Made by a program: the position numbers and the translations under genes
Part shown: one piece after another, positions 1 to 6,652 of the stretch
Numbering within the stretch: position 1 is the first letter of the stretch
Layout: every line of letters starts with the position of its first letter
Assembly (NCBI GenBank): GCA_017471085.1
Contig: JAFUWW010000026.1
Span: forward strand, 1 to 8,715
DNA length: 8,715 nucleotides
Reading direction: 5' to 3'
Origin: Bacteroidales bacterium
GTDB taxonomy: Bacteria > Bacteroidota > Bacteroidia > Bacteroidales > UBA932
The notes under the pieces: model-generated
The model's database searches: none
What the model saw: the letters and a program-made list of their open reading frames with translations, nothing else
Told to the model about the DNA's origin: nothing

Positions 1-2
1 AC

Positions 3-524
3 TACGGCGGCATCGGTGTGGTGATCGGCCATGAGATGTCCCACGGCTTTGACGACCAGGGTTCCATGTTCGATGCCTCCGGCAACATGGTGAACTGGTG
101 GACGGCCGCCGACAAGGCCAAGTTCGATGAACTCGGCAGCAAGCTCGCCGCCCAGTTCGATGCCGTGGAGGTGCTCCCGGGCGTTCACGCCCACGGCCGC
201 TACACCCTGGGTGAGAACATCGGCGACCACGGCGGTCTGTCCATCGCTTACACAGCCATGGAGAACGCCCTGAAGGGCAAGTCCGAAAAACTTATCGACG
301 GCTTCACCCCCGCCCAGCGCTTCTACCTTTCCTACGGCGCCATCTGGGCCCAGAACATCACAGACCAGGAAAAGGCCCGTCTCACCAACATGGATCCGCA
401 CTCGCTGGCCGAGAACCGCGTGAATGTCTCCGTCCGGAACTTCCAGACCTTCTTCGACGCCTTCGACATCCACGAGGGTGACGCCATGTTCCGTCCGGAA
501 GAAGAGCGCGTCCACATCTGGTAA
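3..524 (+). CDS. M13 family zinc metallopeptidase (neprilysin/PepO-like), C-terminal part
   Basis: The reading frame is open from the left window edge, so this is the last 173 residues of a gene whose start lies outside; full-length M13 peptidases are about 650-700 residues. The zinc motif HEMSH is at 30-44, inside the family context GHExxHGFDDQG. The third zinc ligand Glu (213-215) and the ExxxD Asp (225-227) sit in GENIGDHGG. The substrate-binding Arg motif (DPHSLAENRVN, Arg at 417-419) is also present, so all catalytic elements in this half look intact. The protein ends in HIW, like the usual C-x-x-W end, but without the Cys that mammalian members use in a disulphide. Bacterial members are usually exported or periplasmic and cleave peptides; the signal peptide would be outside the window. 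It stops with TAA directly before the next start codon, which suggests cotranscription with the permease. Confidence 0.95.
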   Translation, partial: YGGIGVVIGHEMSHGFDDQGSMFDASGNMVNWWTAADKAKFDELGSKLAAQFDAVEVLPGVHAHGRYTLGENIGDHGGLSIAYTAMENALKGKSEKLIDGFTPAQRFYLSYGAIWAQNITDQEKARLTNMDPHSLAENRVNVSVRNFQTFFDAFDIHEGDAMFRPEEERVHIW

Positions 525-1682
525 GTGAAAGCCTCCCGCTTCATATCCCGGAGGCTCAAATTCCAAGGAAACGTGGCGGCGGTAGCCATCGCCGTCAGTT
601 TCTTCGTCATGATCGTCGCCGTAGCCGTCTCGTCCGGGTTCCGCCATGCCGTGCGGGACGGCGTGGCGGCTATGGTCGGCGATATCCGTATCGTTCCGCT
701 GGACCAGGGCACCGGGGAAGATGTCTCCATGCCCCGGCACCTGCCCTCGGAGGAAGCCGTCCTGTCCATTCCCGGGGTGAAGGCCCTTCATCCCGCAGTC
801 CTGCGCAGCGGCATCGTCAAGGACGGGGACGTGATCCACGGCGTGGTGGTCAAGGGCGTGGAACGTCCCGATTCCGCCCTGGCCGTCTCGGTGCCGGAAA
901 GGCTTTCCCGCATTACGGGCGTAGGGGAAGGCGGTACGCTCACAACTTATTTTATCGGGGAACGCGTGCGCGTGCGCAAGTTCCTCGTCACCCATGTCCA
1001 CCACGACCTGGTCGAGATGGACGACAATCTCCTGGTCTATGCCAACCTGCAGGATGTGCAGCGCCTGAACGGCTGGGATGAAAACCAGGTTTCCTGCCTG
1101 GAAGTGGAGGTGAAGGCCGATTACAGGAGCCGCGAGCGCCTGGACAACCTGGCCGCCACCATCGGCGCCCGCCTGCTCGGCAGCGGATACGAAGAGGAGG
1201 AATCGCTTTATGTGACTTCTTCTGCCAAGGCTTATCCGCAGGTGTTCGACTGGCTGGAGCTCATCAATTCCAATGTGCTGGCCATTCTGGTGCTCATGAC
1301 CATCGTGGCAGGCTTCAACATGATTTCGGGGCTGCTGATCCTCCTGCTCAGGAACATCTCCACCATCGGCACGCTGAAAACCCTGGGAATGGAAGACAGT
1401 TCCGTGGGCGGGGTGTTTGTCCGGGTGGCTTCCGGCGTGGTGCTGAAGGGCATGCTTGCCGGCCATGCGCTCGCCCTGCTGTTCTGCCTTGTCCAGGGCA
1501 CTACGCATCTGATTCCCCTTGACCCGGCCAATTATTTCGTCTCCTGGGTACCTGTCCACATCGATGTCCTGTGGATCCTGGCGGCCGATGTCATTGCTTT
1601 TCTGGTCATCCTGGCCCTGCTTTTCCTGACGGCCAGGTATGTTTCCAGGATAGACCCTGCCGTTTCCGTCAAAGCCGACTAG
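525..1682 (+). CDS. ABC transporter permease, LolC/LolE (FtsX/MacB) type
   Basis: This 385-residue inner-membrane permease has the four-helix FtsX/LolE layout: TM1 about 16-37, a large extracytoplasmic domain about 40-245, then TM2 about 250-276, TM3 about 304-324 and TM4 about 348-371. The stretch TIVAGFNMISGLLILLLRN followed by STIGTLKTLGM (about 259-289) is the typical coupling-helix region of LolC/LolE. The family hands outer-membrane lipoproteins to the carrier LolA, powered by the ATPase LolD. No ATPase is encoded nearby, as is common when lolD is elsewhere. The start is GTG immediately after the upstream TAA. This start is chosen because the N-terminus (KASRFISRRLKFQGN) matches the short basic lead of the family and no alternative start lies close by. 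A role in lipoprotein export rather than another FtsX-type transport is inferred from family resemblance. It ends in TAG. Confidence 0.88.
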   Translation: MKASRFISRRLKFQGNVAAVAIAVSFFVMIVAVAVSSGFRHAVRDGVAAMVGDIRIVPLDQGTGEDVSMPRHLPSEEAVLSIPGVKALHPAVLRSGIVKDGDVIHGVVVKGVERPDSALAVSVPERLSRITGVGEGGTLTTYFIGERVRVRKFLVTHVHHDLVEMDDNLLVYANLQDVQRLNGWDENQVSCLEVEVKADYRSRERLDNLAATIGARLLGSGYEEEESLYVTSSAKAYPQVFDWLELINSNVLAILVLMTIVAGFNMISGLLILLLRNISTIGTLKTLGMEDSSVGGVFVRVASGVVLKGMLAGHALALLFCLVQGTTHLIPLDPANYFVSWVPVHIDVLWILAADVIAFLVILALLFLTARYVSRIDPAVSVKAD

Positions 1683-1688
1683 TCCCTC

Positions 1689-1772
1689 TCTGACACACGG
1701 TCCCCCTCCCGGATGCATTGGCCCGAACAGGGTCGCGAAGCGACGCATCCCGGAGGGGGACCGTGTGTCGGA
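1689..1772. repeat. Large imperfect inverted repeat between convergent genes
   Basis: Arms at 1692-1716 and 1745-1769 pair at 24 of 25 positions; two more pairs plus a possible G-U can be added outside, giving 1689-1772. A small hairpin lies in the loop: GTCGC-GAA-GCGAC at 1732-1744. The element fills almost all of the 93 bp between the stop of the permease gene (1682) and the stop of the transglycosylase gene (1776). It could act as a bidirectional terminator or 3'-end stabiliser. However, neither side has a U-tract after the stem, so it is not a standard intrinsic terminator. A dispersed intergenic repeat is equally possible. Confidence 0.75.
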
Positions 1773-1775
1773 AAA

Positions 1776-2720
1776 CTATCTGGGATAGAAGCGGGTGTAG
1801 AAGGCGTAGATGTTCAGAACGTCTTCCACATAGACCAGGGTCTGGGTTCCCTTGAATCCGGGGACATCCGGAATCACGGAGGAAACGCTGTCCCAGCGGG
1901 TGGCGTCCACGCCTTTTTCCTCAGCCGTCTGGATGGTCCTCAGAATCTTTCCTTCCCCGGCATTGTAGGCCGCCAGGGTGAACTTGATGCACTCGGTGGT
2001 GTCGGCGGCCGTGCGGCTGAACATGTTCTGCAGCCGTTTCAGGTAGGTGGTACCGACCGACAGGTTGACGGAAGGAATCAGCAGCGTGTCGGTGCTGTAG
2101 CGGCTGCTCCGGATCTGCATGAGGCCCACTGCGCCCTTGTGCGAGTTGGCGTCGGCATGGAAGCGGGATTCCCGGTAGATGATGGCGCTGAGAAGGCGCC
2201 AGTCCCAGCCGATGCCGGCGGCGTATTGCTTCACCAGGGGGTCGTAGCTGCTGATGGTGGTCAGGTGCACGGGTTTTCCTTTGAGATAGTCTTTCTGCAG
2301 CTGGTGGAACCGGGCTTCTGCCGACAATTCACCGATCCACCGGTTCATCAGCATCAGGGCCTTGGAATCTTCTTTCCTCAGCACCCAAACTGTCCCGTCG
2401 GGGAAAGGACGCGTGGCGGCGAGTTTTTCCGGGAGGGAATCGGCCCGGGGAAGGACGACCAGGTCGATGGAACCCTCCATCAGGGAATCCAGATAGTTCC
2501 GGCCTTCTTCGGCGACGGTGATGGTGGTCTCCAGCTCGTGGTCTGAAGTGAATTTCTGCACGAGCGCCTGCTCCATGGCCGCTCCTTCCCAGGGGAGGAT
2601 GCAGCGGAGCGTGTCTTGCGGACGCAGTTGCAGGGGACTGTGGTGCTGCTTCCCGGGAATCAGCAGAAGGATCAGGGCGACCAGGGCGATCAGCAGGTAT
2701 AGTCTGTGTTCGGGTTTCAT
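1776..2720 (-). CDS. MltF-like lytic murein transglycosylase (compact)
   Basis: This is a 314-residue protein with an N-terminal hydrophobic signal anchor (about 7-22). A partial solute-binding-protein-like region follows at about 37-150, then a C-terminal SLT (soluble lytic transglycosylase) domain at about 157-314. SLT landmarks are GWDWRLLSAIIYRESRF with catalytic Glu184, GAVGLMQ (197-202), NLSVGTTYLKRL and FTLAAYNAG (247-255). These enzymes cleave the MurNAc-GlcNAc bond of peptidoglycan to leave 1,6-anhydroMurNAc and act in the periplasm. E. coli MltF is about 500 residues with a full two-lobe binding domain; here that region is only about 115 residues. The ATG at 2720 is chosen because it starts just before the signal anchor and overlaps the porin stop as ATGA. 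A longer frame continues upstream but lies inside the porin gene and lacks family similarity. It stops with TAG just before the intergenic hairpin. Confidence 0.9.
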   Translation of the reverse strand: MKPEHRLYLLIALVALILLLIPGKQHHSPLQLRPQDTLRCILPWEGAAMEQALVQKFTSDHELETTITVAEEGRNYLDSLMEGSIDLVVLPRADSLPEKLAATRPFPDGTVWVLRKEDSKALMLMNRWIGELSAEARFHQLQKDYLKGKPVHLTTISSYDPLVKQYAAGIGWDWRLLSAIIYRESRFHADANSHKGAVGLMQIRSSRYSTDTLLIPSVNLSVGTTYLKRLQNMFSRTAADTTECIKFTLAAYNAGEGKILRTIQTAEEKGVDATRWDSVSSVIPDVPGFKGTQTLVYVEDVLNIYAFYTRFYPR

Positions 2721-5419
2721 CGGCCTGCTCCTCTCAAGGCACCGGAAAGACCGCCTCCCAGAGAAGAACCGCTGCCACCGCCCAGACCGGAGCTGCCGGC
2801 TCTCTCTGACAGGGTCTTCTGCTTGCCCAGACGCGGGTAGAACGGCCAGGAAATGCCGAACTTGAGGGCGGTAGGCGTCTGCACGTAGTGGTGGGCGGTA
2901 AAATAGTCGTGGCGCTCGTTGGGCCAGCCGTTTCCGGCATTCTCCAGCTTGAGGAAGAGGCAGCACTTCTTCCATTGGATGTTCATGAACACGTCGAAGA
3001 CAGGGCAGTTGCCGTAGAGTTCTTCATTCTGGTTCATGAAAACACCGGCCACGGGATTGAAGGCGGGGGCATGCCACTGGGTGGTGTAACGGGTATTGAC
3101 ACCAAGCTGCAGGATCATGGTCTTGGGATCCACGACTACGAACTGAAGGAACCAGCGGAGGTTGAGGGAGAGCATGGGCAGCGGAAGCACGTCTGGCTCT
3201 GAACTCACTTGGAACAGGGCGCTGTTCTCCAGATGCACGGGACCCAGGACCAGGTCTTTTCGCAGGGCGGCGGACAGCACGCTCATGGGAGTGGTGTTCT
3301 GCCGGGCCACCCCCAGCGTGTCGTAGTAGATGTTGTTGGCCAGCAGGCCATATCCCACGGAGGCTTTCAGTTTCCATTTGGGAATATCCACGGATCCGGT
3401 AATCCGGGTGGTGGAAATCTTGGAGAATTCGTTGTCCCACTTGTAATGGTTGGTATACAAGTGCTGCTCGTAGTAACCGGGTTCTTTGAGCGTGGTCTCG
3501 AAATGCGCTCCGATGGAGATGGGGCTTGCGGGCTGGCGGCGGAACGGGTAGAAGTTGAATTTGGCGTTGGCCTTGACGGCGAAATCGTTGGCTTCGTATC
3601 CGGCGAAATTGTAAAGGCCCATGGCATCCCATTCCATGAATTTCCTGAACCGCCCTTCCGCTCCGACATACGTGTACAGCGAGTTCCAGAGTACGTTCTG
3701 CGGTTTCTTCAGGAAGTCGCCCGGCCCGAATTTGTAGAACTTCTGGAGCCTGTCGCCGATACCGCCTTCAATTTTGGAGACGACGGCATCCTCGCGCCAG
3801 GGCTGCAGACGCACGAAGATGCGGTTGTCCAGTCTCATGGCCCGCATCGAGTCGGCACTTTCGGCGGGGTTGATGTTGAAGACATCGTTATAGAAGCTGG
3901 ACAGAGGCGAGGAGGTATCGTCCACATACAATTTGGAATACACCGAATACTCGGTCGAAGTGCCGATGAAGCCGGTGGTCATGTCCGTATTCAGGGAGTC
4001 CGGTTTCACCCAGGTGGTGTCGCCCCTGTGCCGCAGCTGTTCGATGAATTCGAACGGGATGCGGTAACTTTGGTCGAAGAAGAGGGTCCGCTTGCTGTAC
4101 CGGTTGCTGGCAGCTGCCAGGTTCACTTCTATCTCGCGAACGTCCACGGTGGTGTCCCGGATCCAGAAATTGTCCTGGATGCCGCCGCTTTCCTGGCGGG
4201 TCATGGAGTTGAAGATGGCGCCGCCGTGCGCCAGGTATTTCTTGCCCAGATAGTTGCCGGCCACTACATAGGTGCTGTTGCCGGCCTGGTCGTTCTTGGT
4301 GTTGCCCGCTCCGCCGTAACGTTTCATTTCCAGGGCGATATTGAGCGAAGGCAGGATGTTCTGGGTGGTGAACACGCGGTACGCATCGGCGCTGGTGGTG
4401 CTGCTGTTGAACAGGTTGCCGTAGTATTCCAGCTCCGTGTAGGGCGTCTTGGTGTTGAACATGGGCAGGCTGGAGGCAGAGTAGGTCCAGGATTCGTACG
4501 GGGCGTAGAAACTCACGGTTTCATCGTCCTTGCGGTTGAAGAAATTGTAAGTCTGCACGGCCGATCCGGGAAGGCCCAGCCAGGTGGCGCCCACATCCTC
4601 CCGCATGAAGGGATAGTCGTAGAAATGGTAGTTGGCCGTGGTGTCCCATTCCATCACTTCCACTTTGTTGAAGTAGCGGTCGTGTTTCCAGGCAACCAGG
4701 CGCTTATAGTACAGGGAATCCGGCAGGAAGGCCGTTTCCAGGATGCGGGGCGTGTTTTCCAGGATACTGTCCTTGATGTGCTTGATGCTGTCCTTCACAT
4801 GCTGGATGGAATCCCGTCTGTGAAGGATGGCCGGCAGCTGGTAATGCTCATAGTCATAGCGCTTCCGCTCCGATTTGGAAAGGCCGGCATACCACTTTTC
4901 GAATTCCTCTTTGGCGACGGCGGCCGAATCGGCCAGATAGGTGGAGTCTATCCGGAATGAAAGGAGGGAATCGCCCGCCTGCATCAGGGAATCCACCACG
5001 ATCCGGTGGGTGAGGGGATCCTTGAGCGCCACGTACCACTGATAGCGGAACGGGTCTGTGAGGCGGAGACTGTCCGGCACCCGCATGGTGTCCCGTGCCG
5101 TGACCTTGGGGGTGGTATCTGCCTGGGGTTCTTCGTCAAAGAACCAGAGTTCTTCCTCTTCCTGCAGGCTGTCCGTGCGCGCTTTCAGGCTGTCCTGGAT
5201 GGCTTTCAAGGAGTCGGGCGTGGTTTTCAGGCTGTCCTGGGGTGCAGTCAGGGATTTCCGGCGGGGCTGGGTGTCCTGTTGCACCAGGGTGTCCCGCACG
5301 GCGTCGGGGAACCATGCGTGCAGCCTGGACGCCCGGGAAATTTCCACTCCCAGGGTCTGCGCTGCGACGGCTCCGGCGATGGCTACCGGGACCAGTATGT
5401 CCGACCAGAACTTTGCCAT
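2717..5419 (-). CDS. Putative outer-membrane porin (Bacteroidota Porin_10-like)
   Basis: This 900-residue protein starts with a signal-like segment (MAKFWSD, then a hydrophobic ILVPVAIAGAVAA stretch; likely cleavage before Gln). A polar, Asp/Ser/Lys-rich region of roughly 200 residues follows, then a long region of alternating, aromatic-rich segments typical of an outer-membrane beta-barrel. The polar part holds two blocks of 7-residue repeats, xxDSLKx at about 62-86 and KDSIxHx at about 202-219. The section from about residue 230 (TAFLPDSLYYKRLVAWKHDRYFNKVEVMEWDTTANYHFY region) matches the Bacteroidota putative porin family; cargo is unknown. After the last barrel-like strand (ALKFGISWPFY) comes a Gly/Ser/Leu-rich tail of about 30 residues. 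The start is ATG at 5419; a TTG nine bases upstream is rejected because it lies inside the TATATTTG promoter motif. Its TGA overlaps the ATG of the transglycosylase gene, suggesting translational coupling. Confidence 0.85.
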   Translation of the reverse strand: MAKFWSDILVPVAIAGAVAAQTLGVEISRASRLHAWFPDAVRDTLVQQDTQPRRKSLTAPQDSLKTTPDSLKAIQDSLKARTDSLQEEEELWFFDEEPQADTTPKVTARDTMRVPDSLRLTDPFRYQWYVALKDPLTHRIVVDSLMQAGDSLLSFRIDSTYLADSAAVAKEEFEKWYAGLSKSERKRYDYEHYQLPAILHRRDSIQHVKDSIKHIKDSILENTPRILETAFLPDSLYYKRLVAWKHDRYFNKVEVMEWDTTANYHFYDYPFMREDVGATWLGLPGSAVQTYNFFNRKDDETVSFYAPYESWTYSASSLPMFNTKTPYTELEYYGNLFNSSTTSADAYRVFTTQNILPSLNIALEMKRYGGAGNTKNDQAGNSTYVVAGNYLGKKYLAHGGAIFNSMTRQESGGIQDNFWIRDTTVDVREIEVNLAAASNRYSKRTLFFDQSYRIPFEFIEQLRHRGDTTWVKPDSLNTDMTTGFIGTSTEYSVYSKLYVDDTSSPLSSFYNDVFNINPAESADSMRAMRLDNRIFVRLQPWREDAVVSKIEGGIGDRLQKFYKFGPGDFLKKPQNVLWNSLYTYVGAEGRFRKFMEWDAMGLYNFAGYEANDFAVKANAKFNFYPFRRQPASPISIGAHFETTLKEPGYYEQHLYTNHYKWDNEFSKISTTRITGSVDIPKWKLKASVGYGLLANNIYYDTLGVARQNTTPMSVLSAALRKDLVLGPVHLENSALFQVSSEPDVLPLPMLSLNLRWFLQFVVVDPKTMILQLGVNTRYTTQWHAPAFNPVAGVFMNQNEELYGNCPVFDVFMNIQWKKCCLFLKLENAGNGWPNERHDYFTAHHYVQTPTALKFGISWPFYPRLGKQKTLSERAGSSGLGGGSGSSLGGGLSGALRGAGR

Positions 5420-5425
5420 AATCCG

Positions 5426-5433
5426 CAAATATA
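5426..5433 (-). promoter_or_regulatory. Candidate Bacteroidota -7 promoter box for the porin gene
   Basis: The minus strand reads TATATTTG, a perfect match to the Bacteroidota TAnnTTTG box, in the 60-bp gap between the TPR stop and the porin start. No good TTTG is found 19-21 bases further upstream. The box ends six bases before the ATG at 5419, so a transcript from it would have almost no 5' leader. The porin and transglycosylase genes may therefore be transcribed separately from the regulatory genes. Confidence 0.45.
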
Positions 5434-5479
5434 AGAAGAATTCGGCAAAATCCCTATTCCTGTCGTTTTCGGTGGTGCA

Positions 5480-6322
5480 CTATTCTTCCATGAACAGCGC
5501 AGCCTTGAGGTCGGAAACAGCCTGGGTGGCATAGTCGTACCACTGGTCGCCGGGCTTGGCGGCATCCAGGAAGCGCTGGTACCACTGAAGGGCGCCTTTC
5601 TTGTCTCCCAGCTTTTCCAGGCAGTAACCCATCCGGGGATAGGTGTTGATGAAACCTGGCTTATATATCTGGGCCGACCGGTACTCGGAGAGGGCTTTTC
5701 TCCACTGGGACATGCTGAAGTAGACATCGCCCCGGCCCTTGTAGGTATAATACAACTGGTTGAGGGACTCTTTGAGCAGCTGCTCCGCTTTGTCGAACCA
5801 GGGAAGCACCTCCGTTTCCCGGGGGTGGGCATATTTGGATTTTTCCATGCCGATGTCCAGGGCCAGCGCCACGCTGCTGGAATCCTTCTGCCAGGCTGCT
5901 TCCAGTTCCGGTGCGGCAAGGAACGGCCGCCGGATTTCTTTGTAGCTCTGTCCCAGGTAGTAATGCGTGGCGTATCCGTCGTCTCCGTCGTCCACCAGCG
6001 CCTGGAAAGCCTGGGCCGACTGCTCGTACTGCCCCATCAGGTAGTACGTCATGCCCTGCAGCTGCCGCACCGGAACGTAAGTGGGATTCCCCTCCAGAAA
6101 CTCCGTGGTCAGGGCCAGCGCTTCCCGGTACTGCTTTTGCCGGAGCAGGACATCGGCCGTCTTCACGATCAGGGAGGGTTTTTCCGGCTGTTGCCTCAAG
6201 GCCGCCCGGTAATAGCACAGGGCCGAATCCAGTTCTCCCAGCTGGCCGAAGGCGTCCCCCACCAGGGTCAGGGCCGGCAGGAGGGAATCGCGCTGCAGCA
6301 GCTCTTTCCCGGCGCCGACCAC
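5480..6322 (-). CDS. TPR protein, C-terminal portion (downstream of in-frame amber codon)
   Basis: The frame encodes about seven consecutive TPR-like helical pairs at near 34-residue spacing. Recognisable helix junctions include GELDSAL, KQYREAL, GQYEQSA, SQWRKAL and DKKGAL. It has no signal peptide, and it continues in exactly the same frame as the upstream 107-residue segment, from which it is separated only by TAG and two sense codons. The nominal start at 6322 is GTG with the GGAG sequence directly abutting it, which is too close for a good ribosome binding site. The likely intact gene runs 6652 to 5480 and encodes an exported TPR protein of about 390 residues; this part would be made only by readthrough or reinitiation. 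TPR arrays are protein-interaction scaffolds; the partner is unknown. It stops with TAG at 5480-5482. Confidence 0.7.
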   Translation of the reverse strand: MVGAGKELLQRDSLLPALTLVGDAFGQLGELDSALCYYRAALRQQPEKPSLIVKTADVLLRQKQYREALALTTEFLEGNPTYVPVRQLQGMTYYLMGQYEQSAQAFQALVDDGDDGYATHYYLGQSYKEIRRPFLAAPELEAAWQKDSSSVALALDIGMEKSKYAHPRETEVLPWFDKAEQLLKESLNQLYYTYKGRGDVYFSMSQWRKALSEYRSAQIYKPGFINTYPRMGYCLEKLGDKKGALQWYQRFLDAAKPGDQWYDYATQAVSDLKAALFMEE

Positions 6323-6328
6323 CTCCGG

Positions 6329-6331
6329 CTA
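6329..6331 (-). other. In-frame amber codon interrupting the TPR gene
   Basis: The minus strand reads GCG TAG CCG GAG GTG, with both flanking frames in register and the TPR pattern continuous across the stop. The TAG takes the position where neighbouring repeats have Tyr (KQYREAL, GQYEQSA), so a single TAC/TAT to TAG change explains it. Several other genes here end with TAG (permease, transglycosylase, the TPR gene itself), so TAG is not generally reassigned. Confidence 0.85.
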
Positions 6332-6652
6332 CGCCTTTGCCCGGTAGGCCAGGGTCATATAGCGCATCCGGTAGCCTGTATGCTCCGGAGCCATCTGCGT
6401 CAGAATGCCGTACAGCGCGGTGGCATCCTCCGAATCGCCGGAGAGGAAATGGCAGTCGGCCAGTTCCCCCAGCAGTTCGGCATCCATGTGCGCGGGGTCC
6501 ATCAGTGCCGACAGCGTCTGAGCCGCGGCGTCAAACTTGTACTGCTGCTTGAGGGAGCGGGCCGCCTGGAGCAGCGAATCCCGCTGCGTCCCTGTCTGTG
6601 CCCCCAGCGGGACGCAGACAGCGAACAGCAGCATCACGAGAAGTCGTTTCAT
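6329..6652 (-). CDS. TPR protein, N-terminal portion with signal peptide (truncated by amber stop)
   Basis: The 107-residue product starts with a signal peptide (MKRLLVMLLFAVCVPLGA, likely cleavage before Gln19). Two TPR-like repeats follow at about 23-56 and 57-90, and then the first helix of a third. There is no proper lipobox at the Cys, so it is predicted to be soluble and exported rather than a lipoprotein. Translation ends at TAG in the turn between the two helices of the third repeat, so the fragment lacks its partner helix and is unlikely to fold as a full array. Its ATG overlaps the TGA of the M56 peptidase gene as ATGA, which shows it belongs to the repressor-peptidase operon. Exported TPR proteins are sometimes found beside BlaI/M56 pairs in Bacteroidota; a role as an envelope partner of the sensor is inference. 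Confidence 0.7.
   Translation of the reverse strand: MKRLLVMLLFAVCVPLGAQTGTQRDSLLQAARSLKQQYKFDAAAQTLSALMDPAHMDAELLGELADCHFLSGDSEDATALYGILTQMAPEHTGYRMRYMTLAYRAKA

Noticed and set aside
1713..2546. + strand frame of 277 codons opposite the transglycosylase gene
   Set aside because: Antisense to a gene with clear SLT catalytic motifs; no recognisable domain of its own, and it begins inside the intergenic hairpin.
3209..4960. Long + strand open frame (583 codons) opposite the porin gene
   Set aside because: It is antisense to a well-supported porin gene, is Gly/Val/His-rich without domain motifs, and reflects the high-GC codon pattern of the opposite strand.
5417..5428. TTG start for the porin, nine bases upstream of the ATG
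   Set aside because: The TTG is the end of the TATATTTG promoter box; the ATG at 5419 gives a normal signal-like N-terminus.
6329..6331. General reassignment of TAG to an amino acid
   Set aside because: TAG is the plausible natural stop of the permease, transglycosylase and TPR genes in this window.
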